Made by a program: the position numbers and the translations under genes
Shown: one piece after another, positions 1-9,114 of the stretch
Numbering within the stretch: position 1 is the stretch's first letter
How the letters are laid out: every line of letters begins with the position of its first letter
The notes under the pieces: model-generated
What the model was told of the DNA's origin: nothing
Seen by the model: only the letters and a program-made list of their open reading frames with translations
The model's database searches: none
Source: Rickettsia tillamookensis
Lineage (GTDB): Bacteria > Pseudomonadota > Alphaproteobacteria > Rickettsiales > Rickettsiaceae
NCBI RefSeq assembly: GCF_016743795.2
Contig: NZ_CP060138.2
Location: forward strand, 868,001-932,000
Reading direction: 5' to 3'
Length of the DNA: 64,000 bases

Positions 1-1
1 G

Positions 2-124
2 CCCGTACCGGCTTTTTATAATAACCCTAAAGCAATAGATGATATAGTAAATCATTCTATTACTAGAGTTTTAGATTTTTTCGATATTGAAACTAATTTA
101 ATTAAACGCTGGGGGAGTGTTTAA
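2..124 (+). CDS. ubiX: UbiX flavin prenyltransferase, C-terminal end (partial)
   Basis: The window opens inside this gene; only the last 40 codons are present, ending in TAA. The visible residues include [14 protein letters not shown], followed by [15 protein letters not shown], the typical C-terminal block of UbiX/Pad1 proteins. The family makes prenylated FMN, the cofactor of the UbiD decarboxylase in ubiquinone synthesis, and works in the cytoplasm. Frame is certain because the stop fits the family end. The N-terminal nucleotide-binding part is outside the window. Confidence 0.8.
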   Translation, partial: PVPAFYNNPKAIDDIVNHSITRVLDFFDIETNLIKRWGSV

Positions 125-215
125 TTAAAAATTGGTTACTAAAAATAATAATAGTACTATTATTATTTTTAGTATAATATATAGTTATATATTATTTTAT
201 GGTTATGGTATATAT

Positions 216-461
216 ATGATAAATAGTGCTAAAATAACTAAAGGCGGTAAAATTTCTCTTCCAGCCTCATATCGGAAACAATTACATTTAAAAGAAGGTG
301 ATAAAGTAATATTTACTCTCAAAGAAAATGAAGTAGTAATTTCTCCATTAAGTTTTATGTTAAAGAAATCTCGTAATATTATTAATAAATATTATTCACC
401 CGAAGAAAGTTTAGTAGATAAACTAATTGCTGAACGCAAACAGGAAGCAAAAAATGAATAA
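216..461 (+). CDS. vapB: AbrB/VapB-like antitoxin
   Basis: A short protein whose first half reads like a swapped-hairpin AbrB DNA-binding domain (SAKITKGGKISLPASYRKQL, then EGDKV and VISP). The C-terminal half is charged and helical, as expected for the part that wraps a toxin. I chose the ATG at 216; the longer in-frame start at 132 would add a low-complexity hydrophobic stretch not seen in this family. The gene overlaps the following PIN-domain gene by 8 bases, the usual arrangement for translationally coupled toxin-antitoxin pairs. It is expected to repress its own operon and neutralise the toxin. Confidence 0.75.
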   Translation: MINSAKITKGGKISLPASYRKQLHLKEGDKVIFTLKENEVVISPLSFMLKKSRNIINKYYSPEESLVDKLIAERKQEAKNE

Positions 462-837
462 TGTAATATTTGATGCTTCCACTCTCTTAGCTCTAATTAA
501 AAACGAAACTGTTAATCTAGAATTAGAAAAATTCTTAGGAAATATATACATGTCTTCTGTTAATGTTTCCGAAGTAGCAGGAATTTTGTTAAAATCTGAA
601 ATGTCACTTCACGAATGTAAAAATGCTATAGAACCGTTGATTAATTCCGTTATTAACTTCGATCAAGAACAATCTTTTCTTGCTGCCTCGATTAAAAAGC
701 AAACCAATCACTTAGGCTTATCACTTGGAGATCGAGCTTGTATTACACTTGGTTTAACTACTGGCTATCCTATATATACTGCTGATAAAGCATGGGCTAA
801 TGTGCAATTAAATTGTAAAATTATACTTATTCGTTAA
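454..837 (+). CDS. vapC: PIN-domain toxin, VapC-like
   Basis: 127 residues starting MNNVIFDASTLLALI, with the first acidic residue of a PIN nuclease in FDAS, a conserved Glu in NVSEVAG, and the later acidic cluster in LSLGDRACI and YTADKAWA. These match the four-acidic-residue metal site of VapC ribonucleases, which typically cut tRNA or rRNA. The start at 454 lies inside the end of the AbrB-like gene; an upstream in-frame start at 427 is less likely because it lacks the conserved N-terminal strand start. Toxin identity is by family; activity is not shown. Confidence 0.8.
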   Translation: MNNVIFDASTLLALIKNETVNLELEKFLGNIYMSSVNVSEVAGILLKSEMSLHECKNAIEPLINSVINFDQEQSFLAASIKKQTNHLGLSLGDRACITLGLTTGYPIYTADKAWANVQLNCKIILIR

Positions 838-856
838 TTACTATAAATAAACAACA

Positions 857-2341
857 ATGGCACGTAATAAAATAAATAATGACAAAAACATAGCTGCTAA
901 CGAAGAAGCAGATATTCCTATACCAAGGGTTTTACCTTCAAATATTCAAGCAGAGCAAATGCTAATTGGGGCGATTTTAACCAACAACGAATTACTAAAT
1001 TACGTATCGGAATTTTTACGTGATGAACATTTTTTTGAGCCTATTCATCAAAAAATCTATAACGCAATTGAAAAAATTACCGAAAAAGGTTTGATAGCTA
1101 CACCTATTACTTTACGTAGTATGTTAACTCAAGATGAACTATTTCAAGAAATAGAAGGAGCGGAATATTTAGCAAAATTGATAACTATGTCAATGATGGT
1201 AATAAATCCGATTGATTACGGTAAAATAATATATGATTTAGCAATAAAGCGTAATTTAATAAATATCGGTGAAGAAGTAGTAAATAATGCCTATAATTCT
1301 TCATTAGAAGTTGAAGCAAAGGAACAGATTGAACATGCCGAAGCTAAACTTTACGATTTAGCTAGCGAAGGCTTAAATGAAAAAAGTTTTACCAAAATCG
1401 GTATATCTATTTCAGAATCCCTTGCTAGCATCAATAGAGCTATGAAAAATAACGATCACGTAATCGGTATATCTACCGGTTTGCTTGATCTAGATAATAA
1501 ATTATTCGGCTTTCATAATTCCGATCTTATAATTCTTGCAGGACGTCCATCGATGGGTAAAACAGCATTTGCTATAAACCTTGCACTTAACGCCTGTAAT
1601 AATATGCGTCTTAAAAATATTAGGGATAATCAAGAAGTTCAGTCGGTAGGTTTTTTCTCTTTAGAAATGTCCTCAGAACAGCTAACCACACGTCTACTTT
1701 CAATGTGTGCAGAAATTGATTCTACCTCTCTTCGTACGGGGATTCTAGGTGAAGAAAAATATAACCGTCTTCGCAAAGAAGCAAATACTTTATCGGAATT
1801 ACAGTTTTTTATCGATGATACCCCTGCTCTATCTATTTCCGCTATAAGAACAAGAGCTAGAAGAATGAAACGCAAGCATAATCTCGGTATATTATTTATC
1901 GATTATTTACAATTAATTAGAGGAGTAAGTAAATCTGAAAATAGAGTTAGCGAGATTTCAGAAATAACCCAAGGTTTAAAGGCAATAGCAAAAGAGTTAA
2001 ATATTCCGGTTATTGCGTTATCTCAGCTTTCGAGAGCGGTAGAACTACGTGAGGATAAAAAACCTATGCTATCCGACCTTAGAGAATCAGGAACTATAGA
2101 ACAGGATGCTGATATAGTAATGTTTATTTACCGTGAAGAATATTATTTAACAAGAAAAGAACCGGCAGCAGGCGATGCTAAACATGCCGAATGGTTAGAT
2201 AAGCTCAATAAAGTATATAATATTGCCGATATAATTGTTGCAAAACATCGTAACGGACCGGTTGGAAATGTTCCGCTTTATTATGATAGTCAATTTTCTA
2301 AATTTGGTAATTTGGAGAAAAGAACTTTTAATTCTGTTTAA
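857..2341 (+). CDS. dnaB: Replicative DNA helicase DnaB
   Basis: 494 residues, normal length for DnaB. The N-terminal helical domain begins with RVLPSNIQAEQMLIGAIL. The RecA-like motor has Walker A GRPSMGKTAFA near residue 230, FFSLEMS, the Walker B region ILFIDYLQLI and the DLRESGTIEQDAD block that leads to the arginine finger. It forms the hexameric ring that unwinds DNA at the replication fork with DnaG and the polymerase. It follows the VapBC-like pair by 19 bases on the same strand. Its stop overlaps the stop of the convergent toxin gene at 2338. No insertion or intein is visible. Confidence 0.97.
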   Translation: MARNKINNDKNIAANEEADIPIPRVLPSNIQAEQMLIGAILTNNELLNYVSEFLRDEHFFEPIHQKIYNAIEKITEKGLIATPITLRSMLTQDELFQEIEGAEYLAKLITMSMMVINPIDYGKIIYDLAIKRNLINIGEEVVNNAYNSSLEVEAKEQIEHAEAKLYDLASEGLNEKSFTKIGISISESLASINRAMKNNDHVIGISTGLLDLDNKLFGFHNSDLIILAGRPSMGKTAFAINLALNACNNMRLKNIRDNQEVQSVGFFSLEMSSEQLTTRLLSMCAEIDSTSLRTGILGEEKYNRLRKEANTLSELQFFIDDTPALSISAIRTRARRMKRKHNLGILFIDYLQLIRGVSKSENRVSEISEITQGLKAIAKELNIPVIALSQLSRAVELREDKKPMLSDLRESGTIEQDADIVMFIYREEYYLTRKEPAAGDAKHAEWLDKLNKVYNIADIIVAKHRNGPVGNVPLYYDSQFSKFGNLEKRTFNSV

Positions 2342-2637
2342 TTATAAGCACTATCGTGATCTGTAAATATTGCCAGTAACACAAGATAGTTTCCATCTCT
2401 ATAAGCAGTACCACGATATTTTTGAGAAAATCTAAATGAATAAATATTATTATCTTTTGAAGTTATTTTAGAAGTAATCAACTCCCATTTTATACCTTTA
2501 TCCTTATATAATTGATCCCAACTTAATTGTTTGATTTTTTTTAAAGCAGAAAGTAATGCATGTTGTTCTATCTTTTCTAAACTAAATAACTGTTCTTGAA
2601 AAGCAGGGTAGTTCATATCTAATAATATTTTAGTCAT
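2338..2637 (-). CDS. RelE/ParE-superfamily toxin-like protein
   Basis: 99 residues of small basic-aromatic character. The C-terminal strands IYSFRFSQKYRGTAYRDGNY and LLAIFTDHDSAY have the Arg-rich RelE-fold pattern, with the final F-DHD-AY segment typical of this group. Its start overlaps the end of the upstream antitoxin-like gene by 8 bases, so the two form one operon with antitoxin first. Its stop overlaps the end of dnaB, which runs the other way. RelE-fold toxins cut mRNA at the ribosome or inhibit gyrase; which applies here cannot be told. Confidence 0.65.
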   Translation of the reverse strand: MTKILLDMNYPAFQEQLFSLEKIEQHALLSALKKIKQLSWDQLYKDKGIKWELITSKITSKDNNIYSFRFSQKYRGTAYRDGNYLVLLAIFTDHDSAYN

Positions 2638-2902
2638 GCTTTATAGACTCTAATATTTCATCAAAATTTTCACGTCGTTTATTTTTTTCTACCCATTTTA
2701 TTGCTTTATCAAGCACCTCATTATTATTGTTCTTATAAAGCCACATCTCATTATCAGGAATAAACTTACCAGGCTTTATTATTATAGTACCATCACTTAA
2801 GGTTAAAACTTGTATCTGTTTTCCTGCGTATTTTTTTCCTAATGAGATTTGCCCGTTATTTCCCACCTGTTTAATTGTTTCTATATTATTTCCTATTATC
2901 AT
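2630..2902 (-). CDS. AbrB/MazE-like antitoxin
   Basis: The N-terminal half (ETIKQVGNNGQISLGKKYAG followed by KQIQVLTLSDGTIIIKPG) has the beta-hairpin pattern of an AbrB/SpoVT DNA-binding domain. The C-terminal part is helical and charged, including DKAIKWVEKNKRRENFDEIL. I prefer the ATG at 2902 over 2935, which only adds an Asn/Ile-rich leader. It is followed with 8 bases of overlap by the RelE-like toxin. An AbrB-type antitoxin paired with a RelE-fold toxin is a mixed but known kind of combination. It is probably autoregulatory. Confidence 0.65.
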   Translation of the reverse strand: MIIGNNIETIKQVGNNGQISLGKKYAGKQIQVLTLSDGTIIIKPGKFIPDNEMWLYKNNNNEVLDKAIKWVEKNKRRENFDEILESIKHD

Positions 2903-2981
2903 AATATTTATATTTACAAAATTCCTATTTTTCAATATTACAATATTTGTATTTATAAAGCAATAATAAATAGCTTTATTA

Positions 2982-4181
2982 TTATTTAGCTAATATGTTA
3001 ACAAGTTCATAGCCCATTATAAGCATTCCGACAATTACGCATATAATAATTAGATATTGTTTTTGCAATTCAGGATAATAAAAATTCTTTATCTTTGCTT
3101 TATATAACAGATAAACCGGTAATAAAATTGCAATTATTACAAGAATCATACCGGCAAACCCTAAAATTGTAATAAAAGCATTAGGTACTACTACTGCTAC
3201 AATATAAGCCGGTAATATAGTAACAATAGAAGCAGTCATATTACGAATTACTACATTCGGTATCGAATTCATAAACATAGTTTTAAGGGAATCACATAGC
3301 CCTACTCCTACTCCGAGTATTGAGGTAGCGATAGCAAGAGTTGAAATTATCCAAACTAATAATTGCACGGACTGCCATTTTGCTATATTACTTAATTCCT
3401 TAATTAAATCTCCGACTTCTACATTGCTTGTGATCATTTGTTGGTAAAATGTTGGATTACTATGATTTACTACAATAAGAATACTACAAGTCCAAATTAT
3501 ATATACTATGGCAGGAATTAAGCTTCCAAACAAAAACGCCGTCTTTAGCATTTTAGCATTTTTGTTACAATAATTAGTTAAGGTATGGAAGATTACTTGG
3601 AAACCAAATGAAGTAAAAACTACCGGAGTTACTACGCCCCATATAGATATTTCTTTATAATTTGGTGAGAATAAAGGTAAATTATCCCACTGAATCATGG
3701 AAACAAGTCCAATAACTAAAATTGCAATTATTATAAGTAACCCGATAAATAGCACTCGATTTATATAATCTACTAACTTTAGAGGTAATAATAATATTAG
3801 AATGCTAATAATAACATACCATGCTCCTATATAAGTTATACTTGTATCTAAAGCTAATAACTTCTGTAATATTGAAGAACCTCCATATATAAATACTGCA
3901 AGTAAAGCATATGAAAGGAGCTTAAGGCTTACCGTACCAATGATTTGAGCAGTATGTCCTGAAAAATATTTTCCAAGTGTCCCAAGTGTTAAGCCTTTAC
4001 CAGCTTGAAGATTAAGCTCTAGATTAATTAAAGAAGTATAATACATTATAAACCAAATTATAAACATCAATATTATACTAGGTATTATACCTAATTTTGC
4101 TAATACCATCGGCAGTGCTATCATACCGCTACCTATACAAGTACCTGAAATTAACAGGATTGAACCAATAAGTTTTTGCAT
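2982..4181 (-). CDS. tyrP: Aromatic amino acid permease, TyrP/Mtr-like
   Basis: 399 residues with about eleven hydrophobic segments. The first, GSILLISGTCIGSGMIALP, carries the G-(S/T)-x-I-G-x-G-M-(I/L)-A-L-P signature of the HAAAP (hydroxy/aromatic amino acid permease) family. Later blocks such as FTSFGFQVIFHTL and ATSILGVGVGLCDSL fit the same family. It should import tyrosine or tryptophan by proton symport across the inner membrane, sensible for an intracellular parasite that depends on host amino acids. It stands alone on the minus strand. The exact substrate is not determined by sequence. Confidence 0.8.
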   Translation of the reverse strand: MQKLIGSILLISGTCIGSGMIALPMVLAKLGIIPSIILMFIIWFIMYYTSLINLELNLQAGKGLTLGTLGKYFSGHTAQIIGTVSLKLLSYALLAVFIYGGSSILQKLLALDTSITYIGAWYVIISILILLLPLKLVDYINRVLFIGLLIIIAILVIGLVSMIQWDNLPLFSPNYKEISIWGVVTPVVFTSFGFQVIFHTLTNYCNKNAKMLKTAFLFGSLIPAIVYIIWTCSILIVVNHSNPTFYQQMITSNVEVGDLIKELSNIAKWQSVQLLVWIISTLAIATSILGVGVGLCDSLKTMFMNSIPNVVIRNMTASIVTILPAYIVAVVVPNAFITILGFAGMILVIIAILLPVYLLYKAKIKNFYYPELQKQYLIIICVIVGMLIMGYELVNILAK

Positions 4182-4404
4182 AATTTAATGAAAGTTAGGT
4201 TGAAGAAAAAAGTATGTAATTTTTGCTAAAAAGAAAATCAGCTAAAAAAAGAAGATAAGATTTTAAAGAAAAAAGTTTTGATAAGTAAAATTAACATTCG
4301 TATAATTTTGTTAAATCATATGTAACGATGTAGTATAATTATATTAATAATTTATGTCAAATTATTAATATTGCTTTTTAGAGGTATTTTTATATATTCT
4401 TATT

Positions 4405-4613
4405 AGACATCTTCCCAAACCACTGTCATCCCGTGGCTTGACCACGGGATCCAGTTAAAAATACTAAAATTATTAGTATTTTTTATTGTTTTTATGGACC
4501 TAGTTAGCAAGCCACGGGGTGACAGAGTAGGTTTTACCGGTCCACGCAACAATGCCATGCGAGTCTAGGCTCGACGTATAAATCACCTCAGAAGCTGGTT
4601 TGGAAAGATGTCT
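4405..4613. repeat. RPE-1-type palindromic element, interrupted by a second element
   Basis: The ends AGACATCTT (4405) and AAGATGTCT (ending 4613) are the same inverted termini as the intact element inside rsmD at 8607-8750. The right half (CTCGACGTATAAATCACCTC, then GAAGCTGGTTTGG) matches the right half of that copy. The left half is cut to about 20 bases. Between the two parts sits a different palindromic element. The element ends 22 bases before the rluB-like start codon. Confidence 0.8.
4424..4560. repeat. Palindromic element with TTAGTATTTTT core, nested in RPE-1
   Basis: It contains the stem CCCGTGGCTTGACCACGGG, a central AATACTAAAATTATTAGTATT hairpin split as AATACTAA/TTAGTATT, and a right arm reading CCACGCAACAATGCC. 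The same family recurs at 12842, 14951, 26050, 27175, 37273, 49957, 52336 and 63100. The left outer arm is missing in this copy. Confidence 0.8.
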
Positions 4614-4635
4614 ATGAAATTTACTATATTTAAAA

Positions 4636-5325
4636 ATGCAGAGATTAGCCAAAATAATTAGTAATGCAGGAATATGTTCTAGGCGTGATGCTGAAAAGCT
4701 GATACTCGAAGGGCAAGTAAAAGTAGACGGCATTACAATTTTATCACCGGCTACAAATGTTGATATTAGTAATCAAATTGAAGTATCAGGCATATTAATC
4801 AATCAATCGCAAAAACCAAGGCTTTGGATTTATTACAAGCCTGTCGGTTTAATTACCACTCATAAAGACCCTTTATCTCGTAAAACGGTGTTTGAACAAC
4901 TAACCGGTTTACCTCGTGTTATTTCAATAGGTAGACTGGATTTAAATAGCGAAGGTTTGTTATTACTAACTAATAGCGGTGACTTAGCTCGTCAGTTTGA
5001 GCTACCCTCAAATAGGTTAAAGCGAGTATATCATGTTAGGGCATATGGGAAGTCTGATATTCTACTAAAAAGCGATTATAAAAATTTAGAAATTGACGGG
5101 ATATTTTATAATCCTCATTCGATAAAGTTACTTAAGCAAAATAAGAGTAATTCTTGGTTTGAAGTAGTTTTATTTGAAGGAAAAAATCGGGAAATTAGAA
5201 GAATATTCGAGTATTTTGGACTAAAAGTTAACAAATTAATTAGGATTCAATATGGTAGTTTTACAATAGATAATCTAAAACCCGGAGCTTATAAAGAAAT
5301 AAATAATAAAATACTGGAAAAATAA
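4636..5325 (+). CDS. rluB: rRNA pseudouridine synthase, RluB/RsuA family
   Basis: 229 residues. An N-terminal S4 RNA-binding domain (MQRLAKIISNAGICSRRDAE, then KVDG) precedes the catalytic domain. The family catalytic block is IGRLDLNSEGLLLLTNSGDL, whose Asp is the nucleophile, with YKPVGLITTHKDP before it and GKNREIRRIFEYFGL near the end. The family converts a uridine of 23S (RluB) or 16S (RsuA) rRNA to pseudouridine; length and the S4 domain fit either. The start at 4636 begins directly with the S4 domain. The promoter region carries nested palindromic elements. Confidence 0.88.
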   Translation: MQRLAKIISNAGICSRRDAEKLILEGQVKVDGITILSPATNVDISNQIEVSGILINQSQKPRLWIYYKPVGLITTHKDPLSRKTVFEQLTGLPRVISIGRLDLNSEGLLLLTNSGDLARQFELPSNRLKRVYHVRAYGKSDILLKSDYKNLEIDGIFYNPHSIKLLKQNKSNSWFEVVLFEGKNREIRRIFEYFGLKVNKLIRIQYGSFTIDNLKPGAYKEINNKILEK

Positions 5326-5373
5326 TTAGTAATGTGTTATTATTAACGCATTTTATAATCATATAGAAAACAT

Positions 5374-8250
5374 ATGACAAATCTTAATATATATAAATGT
5401 GAAGAAAAAGACTTAAACGATTATCTTGGTTATATAAAAGATAACCCTAGTGTCTCATTAAATGATTTTATCAAAAATAAATATTTCGCTGAAGATAATG
5501 ATAAAATTATTATTACTAGCTTAGAAAATATGGAAATTAACGCAGATTTAGTCAATGCTAATTTCCAAGGTACAATATTAACAGATGCCGTATTTAATAA
5601 TTGTGACTTAACAAATACCATATTATGTGATTCAGATTTAACAAATGTAAAATTTAATGATTGTACATTTATCGGTACCGACTTTAGAGGAGCAAATCTT
5701 CATTACACAGACTTTAATTATAAAGATTATGATTATGATAACTATAAAATCCCCAATCTAAAAGATAAAATACGAGATATAAAACTATCTTTTTCAGATC
5801 TTGAAAGATTAAATAAATATATAGATAAGGATTTAGAAAAAGAACGCATTAAAGAAGTAGTTATAGATGAAACTACAAATAAAAAGAAATATATTTTAGC
5901 TACGGAAGACGAAGAAACTTTACATACAGTTAAATCAAAAGAGCTAAAGACTAAGCAAGAAGAGTTAGAAACTCTAAAGCAAAACCTAGATAATCCTGGG
6001 ATTGCTACCAATCTTTTAAATGCTTTTTGGAATAGTGCAGAAACTATTGCTCAAAACCGACAAAATGAACTAGCAAGAATCAATAAGTTACAGCATGAAG
6101 TAAATAAATTAGAAACTGAAATATATGCTTTAGATAATCTTAGAATGTTCTGCGGTAACGGTCTTGCAGATATTTTTGAGCAGCTAAAAAATGAAGAAAT
6201 ACAAATAAAACTAGACCCATCATATATTATAGGTTCGACTGCCAAAGAGCGTGATATACCGAAAGAATATATAAAATTAACTTCTGCCGAATTTGATCTA
6301 TATTTAGCTGAAGCAGCAAAACAATCTGACACAAAATTATCTCTTACCGATTTTGTTAGAAAACAAAAAAATCTTTCAAAAGATACACATATAATCCCTG
6401 ATCTTTCAGAAATTAATTTATCAGGTAAAACCCTTACTAATCTTAACCTGAAGAATACATTATTTGCTTCAGCTAATTTAGAAAATATTAAAATTTCGGA
6501 TTGTAATTTAGATTTTACTAATTTTGAAGGAGCTAATTTACAAAATGCCGTTTTTCAAAATGTTACGGCTCGTAACGCAGGATTTCTTTTTGCTGATCTT
6601 AAAAATAGCAAAATTGAAAATAGCGATATGTCGAGAGCTTACATGCCTAAAGTAGATTTATCTGAAGCAGAGGTAACAAATAGCAAATTTAATGCTGTTA
6701 TGATGGTTAATGCCGATGCCGAAAAGTTAATTATTAAAGATTCAGAATGGAAAAATTCTAATCTTACCGGTATATCACTTGCTTATGCAGATATGCAAAG
6801 AGTTCAAATGCAGGGAGTAGTTTTAAATAATGCACTTCTAGATCAAGCAAATATCGTTTCTACTGATCTTGAAAATGCTTTTATGAATAATGCACGTGCG
6901 TTAGAAGCAAAATTCAAAGAGCAATGTAACATGCAAGGCATAACTGCAAGGAATGCCTATTTTAGCGATGCTGAATTTGAAAATATACTATCTTTAAAAG
7001 AAGCTGACTTAAGAGAAGCTATAATGCAGCGTGTTAAACTTAAGAACGCTGATTTAACAAAAGCAAACCTTGATAAAGCAAATCTTGAATATGCCGATCT
7101 TACAAACGCTACGCTTACTAATGCAACCGCACAATTTGCTAAGTTAAGTAATGCTACTTTAGAAAAAGCAGAAGCTGAAGGATTAAATATTTCTGATGCT
7201 ATTGCTAAAAATATTAATGCTAAGGAAGCTAACTTTAAAAATGCAATTATGCAGCGTGCCGATCTTACTAAAGCCGATTTCACTAAAGCGGTGCTTGAAA
7301 ATGCCGATATGCAAGCAGTAGAAGCAGCCGAGGCTATATTTAAAGAAGCAAATCTAAAACAAGCAAATCTAAAAGCAGCAAATCTAGCTGGAATTAATAA
7401 AGAAGGAGCAGATTTTGATAAAGCAAAAATCAACGATGCTACAAAGATGCATGATACTAAAGGTGAGGCTAAAGGGAATTTAGATCATCAAGATAAAGAC
7501 GGTAAAAAAACATCTGTCAATGTTAACGAACATGCTAAATTACAAGATAAAATTCATGCAAGAGAAAAAAGCGGTTGGTTTCTGAAAACCGGAGTAGGAC
7601 AGCTTTGTACAAAAATTGCTAAAACTACTACATCAGGAATTAGCAGCGTAACAAATTTTTTAGCAAGTAAGAAATTTTTAGTAGGGCTTGCCGTAGTAGC
7701 GGGTCTTGCAGTAGCAGCTGCACCTTTTGTAGCGATGCCTGTATTATTGGTCACCGGCACGGCCCTTGCTACTAAAGCTGTTATTCTAGGAGCAGGTATT
7801 TTAGCCGGAGGTCTAGTCGCTACCGGAACTTATAAACTTACTCAAAAACCTTTACGCAATCTTCAGAAATCATTTGAAAATTTGACTAGCAGTATAGATA
7901 AATATATCTCACCGCCTCCTGAAAATATTGATGAATTAGTAACAGAAAAACAACAAGCAAGACAAAAAGCTGAAACAGAAAAATCTAAAGAAAGGGAAGA
8001 AAATTTAAATAATGTAAATAATAATATTGATAAAGCTAAAGAACAAGATATTTTAAAACAAGCACAAAATAATTTAAACCAAGAAACACCAAAAGTAGAA
8101 ATAAAAGAAAAGAAAGATAAAACTGTAGAAAAACAACAAACAGAGCCTGGTAAATTTGCAGCAAAATTTAAGCCTAACACTAAAGGCAAAGGATTTGTCG
8201 AAAAAATAAAAGACAAAAAAAAAACCAAATTCAACAAAAGAAGCATATAA
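5374..8250 (+). CDS. Large pentapeptide-repeat protein with C-terminal membrane segments
   Basis: 958 residues. Pentapeptide repeats of the A(D/N)LxN type occur in a short block near residues 50-115 and a long block from about 345 to 690. They are separated by a charged coiled-coil-like stretch (about 120-300). Each block is preceded by a similar short helical motif (DLNDYL...SLNDFIKNKY and FDLYLAEA...SLTDFVRKQK). Two hydrophobic segments follow around 765-815 (VGLAVVAGLAVAAAPFVAM, then ILGAGILAGGLVATGTY). The tail is Lys/Gln-rich. Pentapeptide repeats form a right-handed beta-helix, usually for protein binding. The role here is unknown; membrane anchoring and a display or scaffold role are inferred. 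Confidence 0.85.
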   Translation: MTNLNIYKCEEKDLNDYLGYIKDNPSVSLNDFIKNKYFAEDNDKIIITSLENMEINADLVNANFQGTILTDAVFNNCDLTNTILCDSDLTNVKFNDCTFIGTDFRGANLHYTDFNYKDYDYDNYKIPNLKDKIRDIKLSFSDLERLNKYIDKDLEKERIKEVVIDETTNKKKYILATEDEETLHTVKSKELKTKQEELETLKQNLDNPGIATNLLNAFWNSAETIAQNRQNELARINKLQHEVNKLETEIYALDNLRMFCGNGLADIFEQLKNEEIQIKLDPSYIIGSTAKERDIPKEYIKLTSAEFDLYLAEAAKQSDTKLSLTDFVRKQKNLSKDTHIIPDLSEINLSGKTLTNLNLKNTLFASANLENIKISDCNLDFTNFEGANLQNAVFQNVTARNAGFLFADLKNSKIENSDMSRAYMPKVDLSEAEVTNSKFNAVMMVNADAEKLIIKDSEWKNSNLTGISLAYADMQRVQMQGVVLNNALLDQANIVSTDLENAFMNNARALEAKFKEQCNMQGITARNAYFSDAEFENILSLKEADLREAIMQRVKLKNADLTKANLDKANLEYADLTNATLTNATAQFAKLSNATLEKAEAEGLNISDAIAKNINAKEANFKNAIMQRADLTKADFTKAVLENADMQAVEAAEAIFKEANLKQANLKAANLAGINKEGADFDKAKINDATKMHDTKGEAKGNLDHQDKDGKKTSVNVNEHAKLQDKIHAREKSGWFLKTGVGQLCTKIAKTTTSGISSVTNFLASKKFLVGLAVVAGLAVAAAPFVAMPVLLVTGTALATKAVILGAGILAGGLVATGTYKLTQKPLRNLQKSFENLTSSIDKYISPPPENIDELVTEKQQARQKAETEKSKEREENLNNVNNNIDKAKEQDILKQAQNNLNQETPKVEIKEKKDKTVEKQQTEPGKFAAKFKPNTKGKGFVEKIKDKKKTKFNKRSI

Positions 8251-8258
8251 CTAAATAA

Positions 8259-8978
8259 GTGTTAAAAATAATATCCGGTAAATATAGAAACCAAATTATA
8301 CCTACCGCTAAAAATATCAAATATCGACCTTCCACCGGTAAGCTCAAAGAGGCAATATTTAGTATATTAACCTCCGGTGAGTTTACCGGTAATAAATTAT
8401 TTAACGAAACTACTCACATTCTCGATTTATTTGCCGGTAGCGGTAGCCTTGCTTTTGAAAGCCTATCAAGAGGAGCAGGTTTTGCTACCTTAATTGATAT
8501 TGATACATCCTCATTAAAAATAGCAGAAGGATTTGCTAAATCTCTAAACATTGAAAATAATGTTAATTTGGTTAATATTAATGCTTTAAATCTACCGAAA
8601 GCTGCCAGACATCTTTTTAAACCAGCTTATAGAGAGGAATTTAAAGGAGACACGGAACGCAGCACCACAGCGTACACAAGCGTACGTGAGGATTCGAGTA
8701 CCGGATCGACGTCTAAATTACCTCTAGAAGCGAAGTTTGGGAAGATGTCTAATGAATCATTTGATCTTGTATTTATAGACCCTCCTTATCATAAGGATAT
8801 AGTGCCTAAAGTAATGAAATTGCTGATAAAAAATAACTGGCTTAGAGACGGTACTATCATAGTTATTGAGATGGCTAAACTAGATGATTATGTTTTAGAT
8901 GAAAATATTGAAATTTTACGTGAAAAACTATATGGTAAGAGTAAGCTATTGGTTTTAAGATATTCCCTTGCAAAATGA
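8259..8978 (+). CDS. rsmD: 16S rRNA (guanine-N2) methyltransferase RsmD, carrying an in-frame RPE insertion
   Basis: 239 residues, longer than usual for the family. [12 protein letters not shown] matches the RsmD N-terminus, so the GTG at 8259 is the likely start. The SAM site is [19 protein letters not shown] and the catalytic motif is [10 protein letters not shown]. RsmD methylates G966 of 16S rRNA. Residues about 117-164 (from [19 protein letters not shown] to EAKFGKMS) are not RsmD sequence. They are encoded by a 144-bp palindromic element whose length is a multiple of three and which leaves both flanking motifs intact. The gene starts 8 bases after the pentapeptide gene, suggesting cotranscription. 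Confidence 0.93.
   Translation: MLKIISGKYRNQIIPTAKNIKYRPSTGKLKEAIFSILTSGEFTGNKLFNETTHILDLFAGSGSLAFESLSRGAGFATLIDIDTSSLKIAEGFAKSLNIENNVNLVNINALNLPKAARHLFKPAYREEFKGDTERSTTAYTSVREDSSTGSTSKLPLEAKFGKMSNESFDLVFIDPPYHKDIVPKVMKLLIKNNWLRDGTIIVIEMAKLDDYVLDENIEILREKLYGKSKLLVLRYSLAK
8607..8750. repeat. RPE-1-type palindromic element inside rsmD
   Basis: The ends AGACATCTT and AAGATGTCT are perfect 9-bp inverted repeats, and the similarity continues inward. The length, 144 bp, keeps the rsmD frame open. Insertion of such elements in protein-coding genes is a documented feature of Rickettsia. The same termini occur at 4405 and 4613. Confidence 0.88.
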
Positions 8979-8985
8979 AAGTTTG

Positions 8986-9112
8986 GTAGACGAAGATCAA
9001 CTTCAAAAAGAGCAAGGAGTTCACAAGACGAGGAACGGAGCGTATACTTAATACGTGAGTACCGCAGTACTTGTAGAACGACGTAGCCAATTTTTGAAGT
9101 TCATCGAGTATA
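8986..9112. repeat. Palindromic element with CTTCAAAAAG / TTTTTGAAG arms, upstream of radA
   Basis: The arms are AACTTCAAAAAG and TTTTTGAAGTT; the interior contains CGGAGCGTATACTTAATACG. Near-identical copies lie at 63314-63444 and 63717-63846, and a right half at 15110-15156. It fills almost the whole rsmD-radA gap and ends two bases before the radA ATG, so it forms the radA leader. Confidence 0.85.
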
Positions 9113-9114
9113 CA

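Noticed and set aside
6957..7433. Minus-strand open frame inside the pentapeptide gene
   Set aside because: Periodic repeats on the coding strand create long antisense frames; composition mirrors the repeat.
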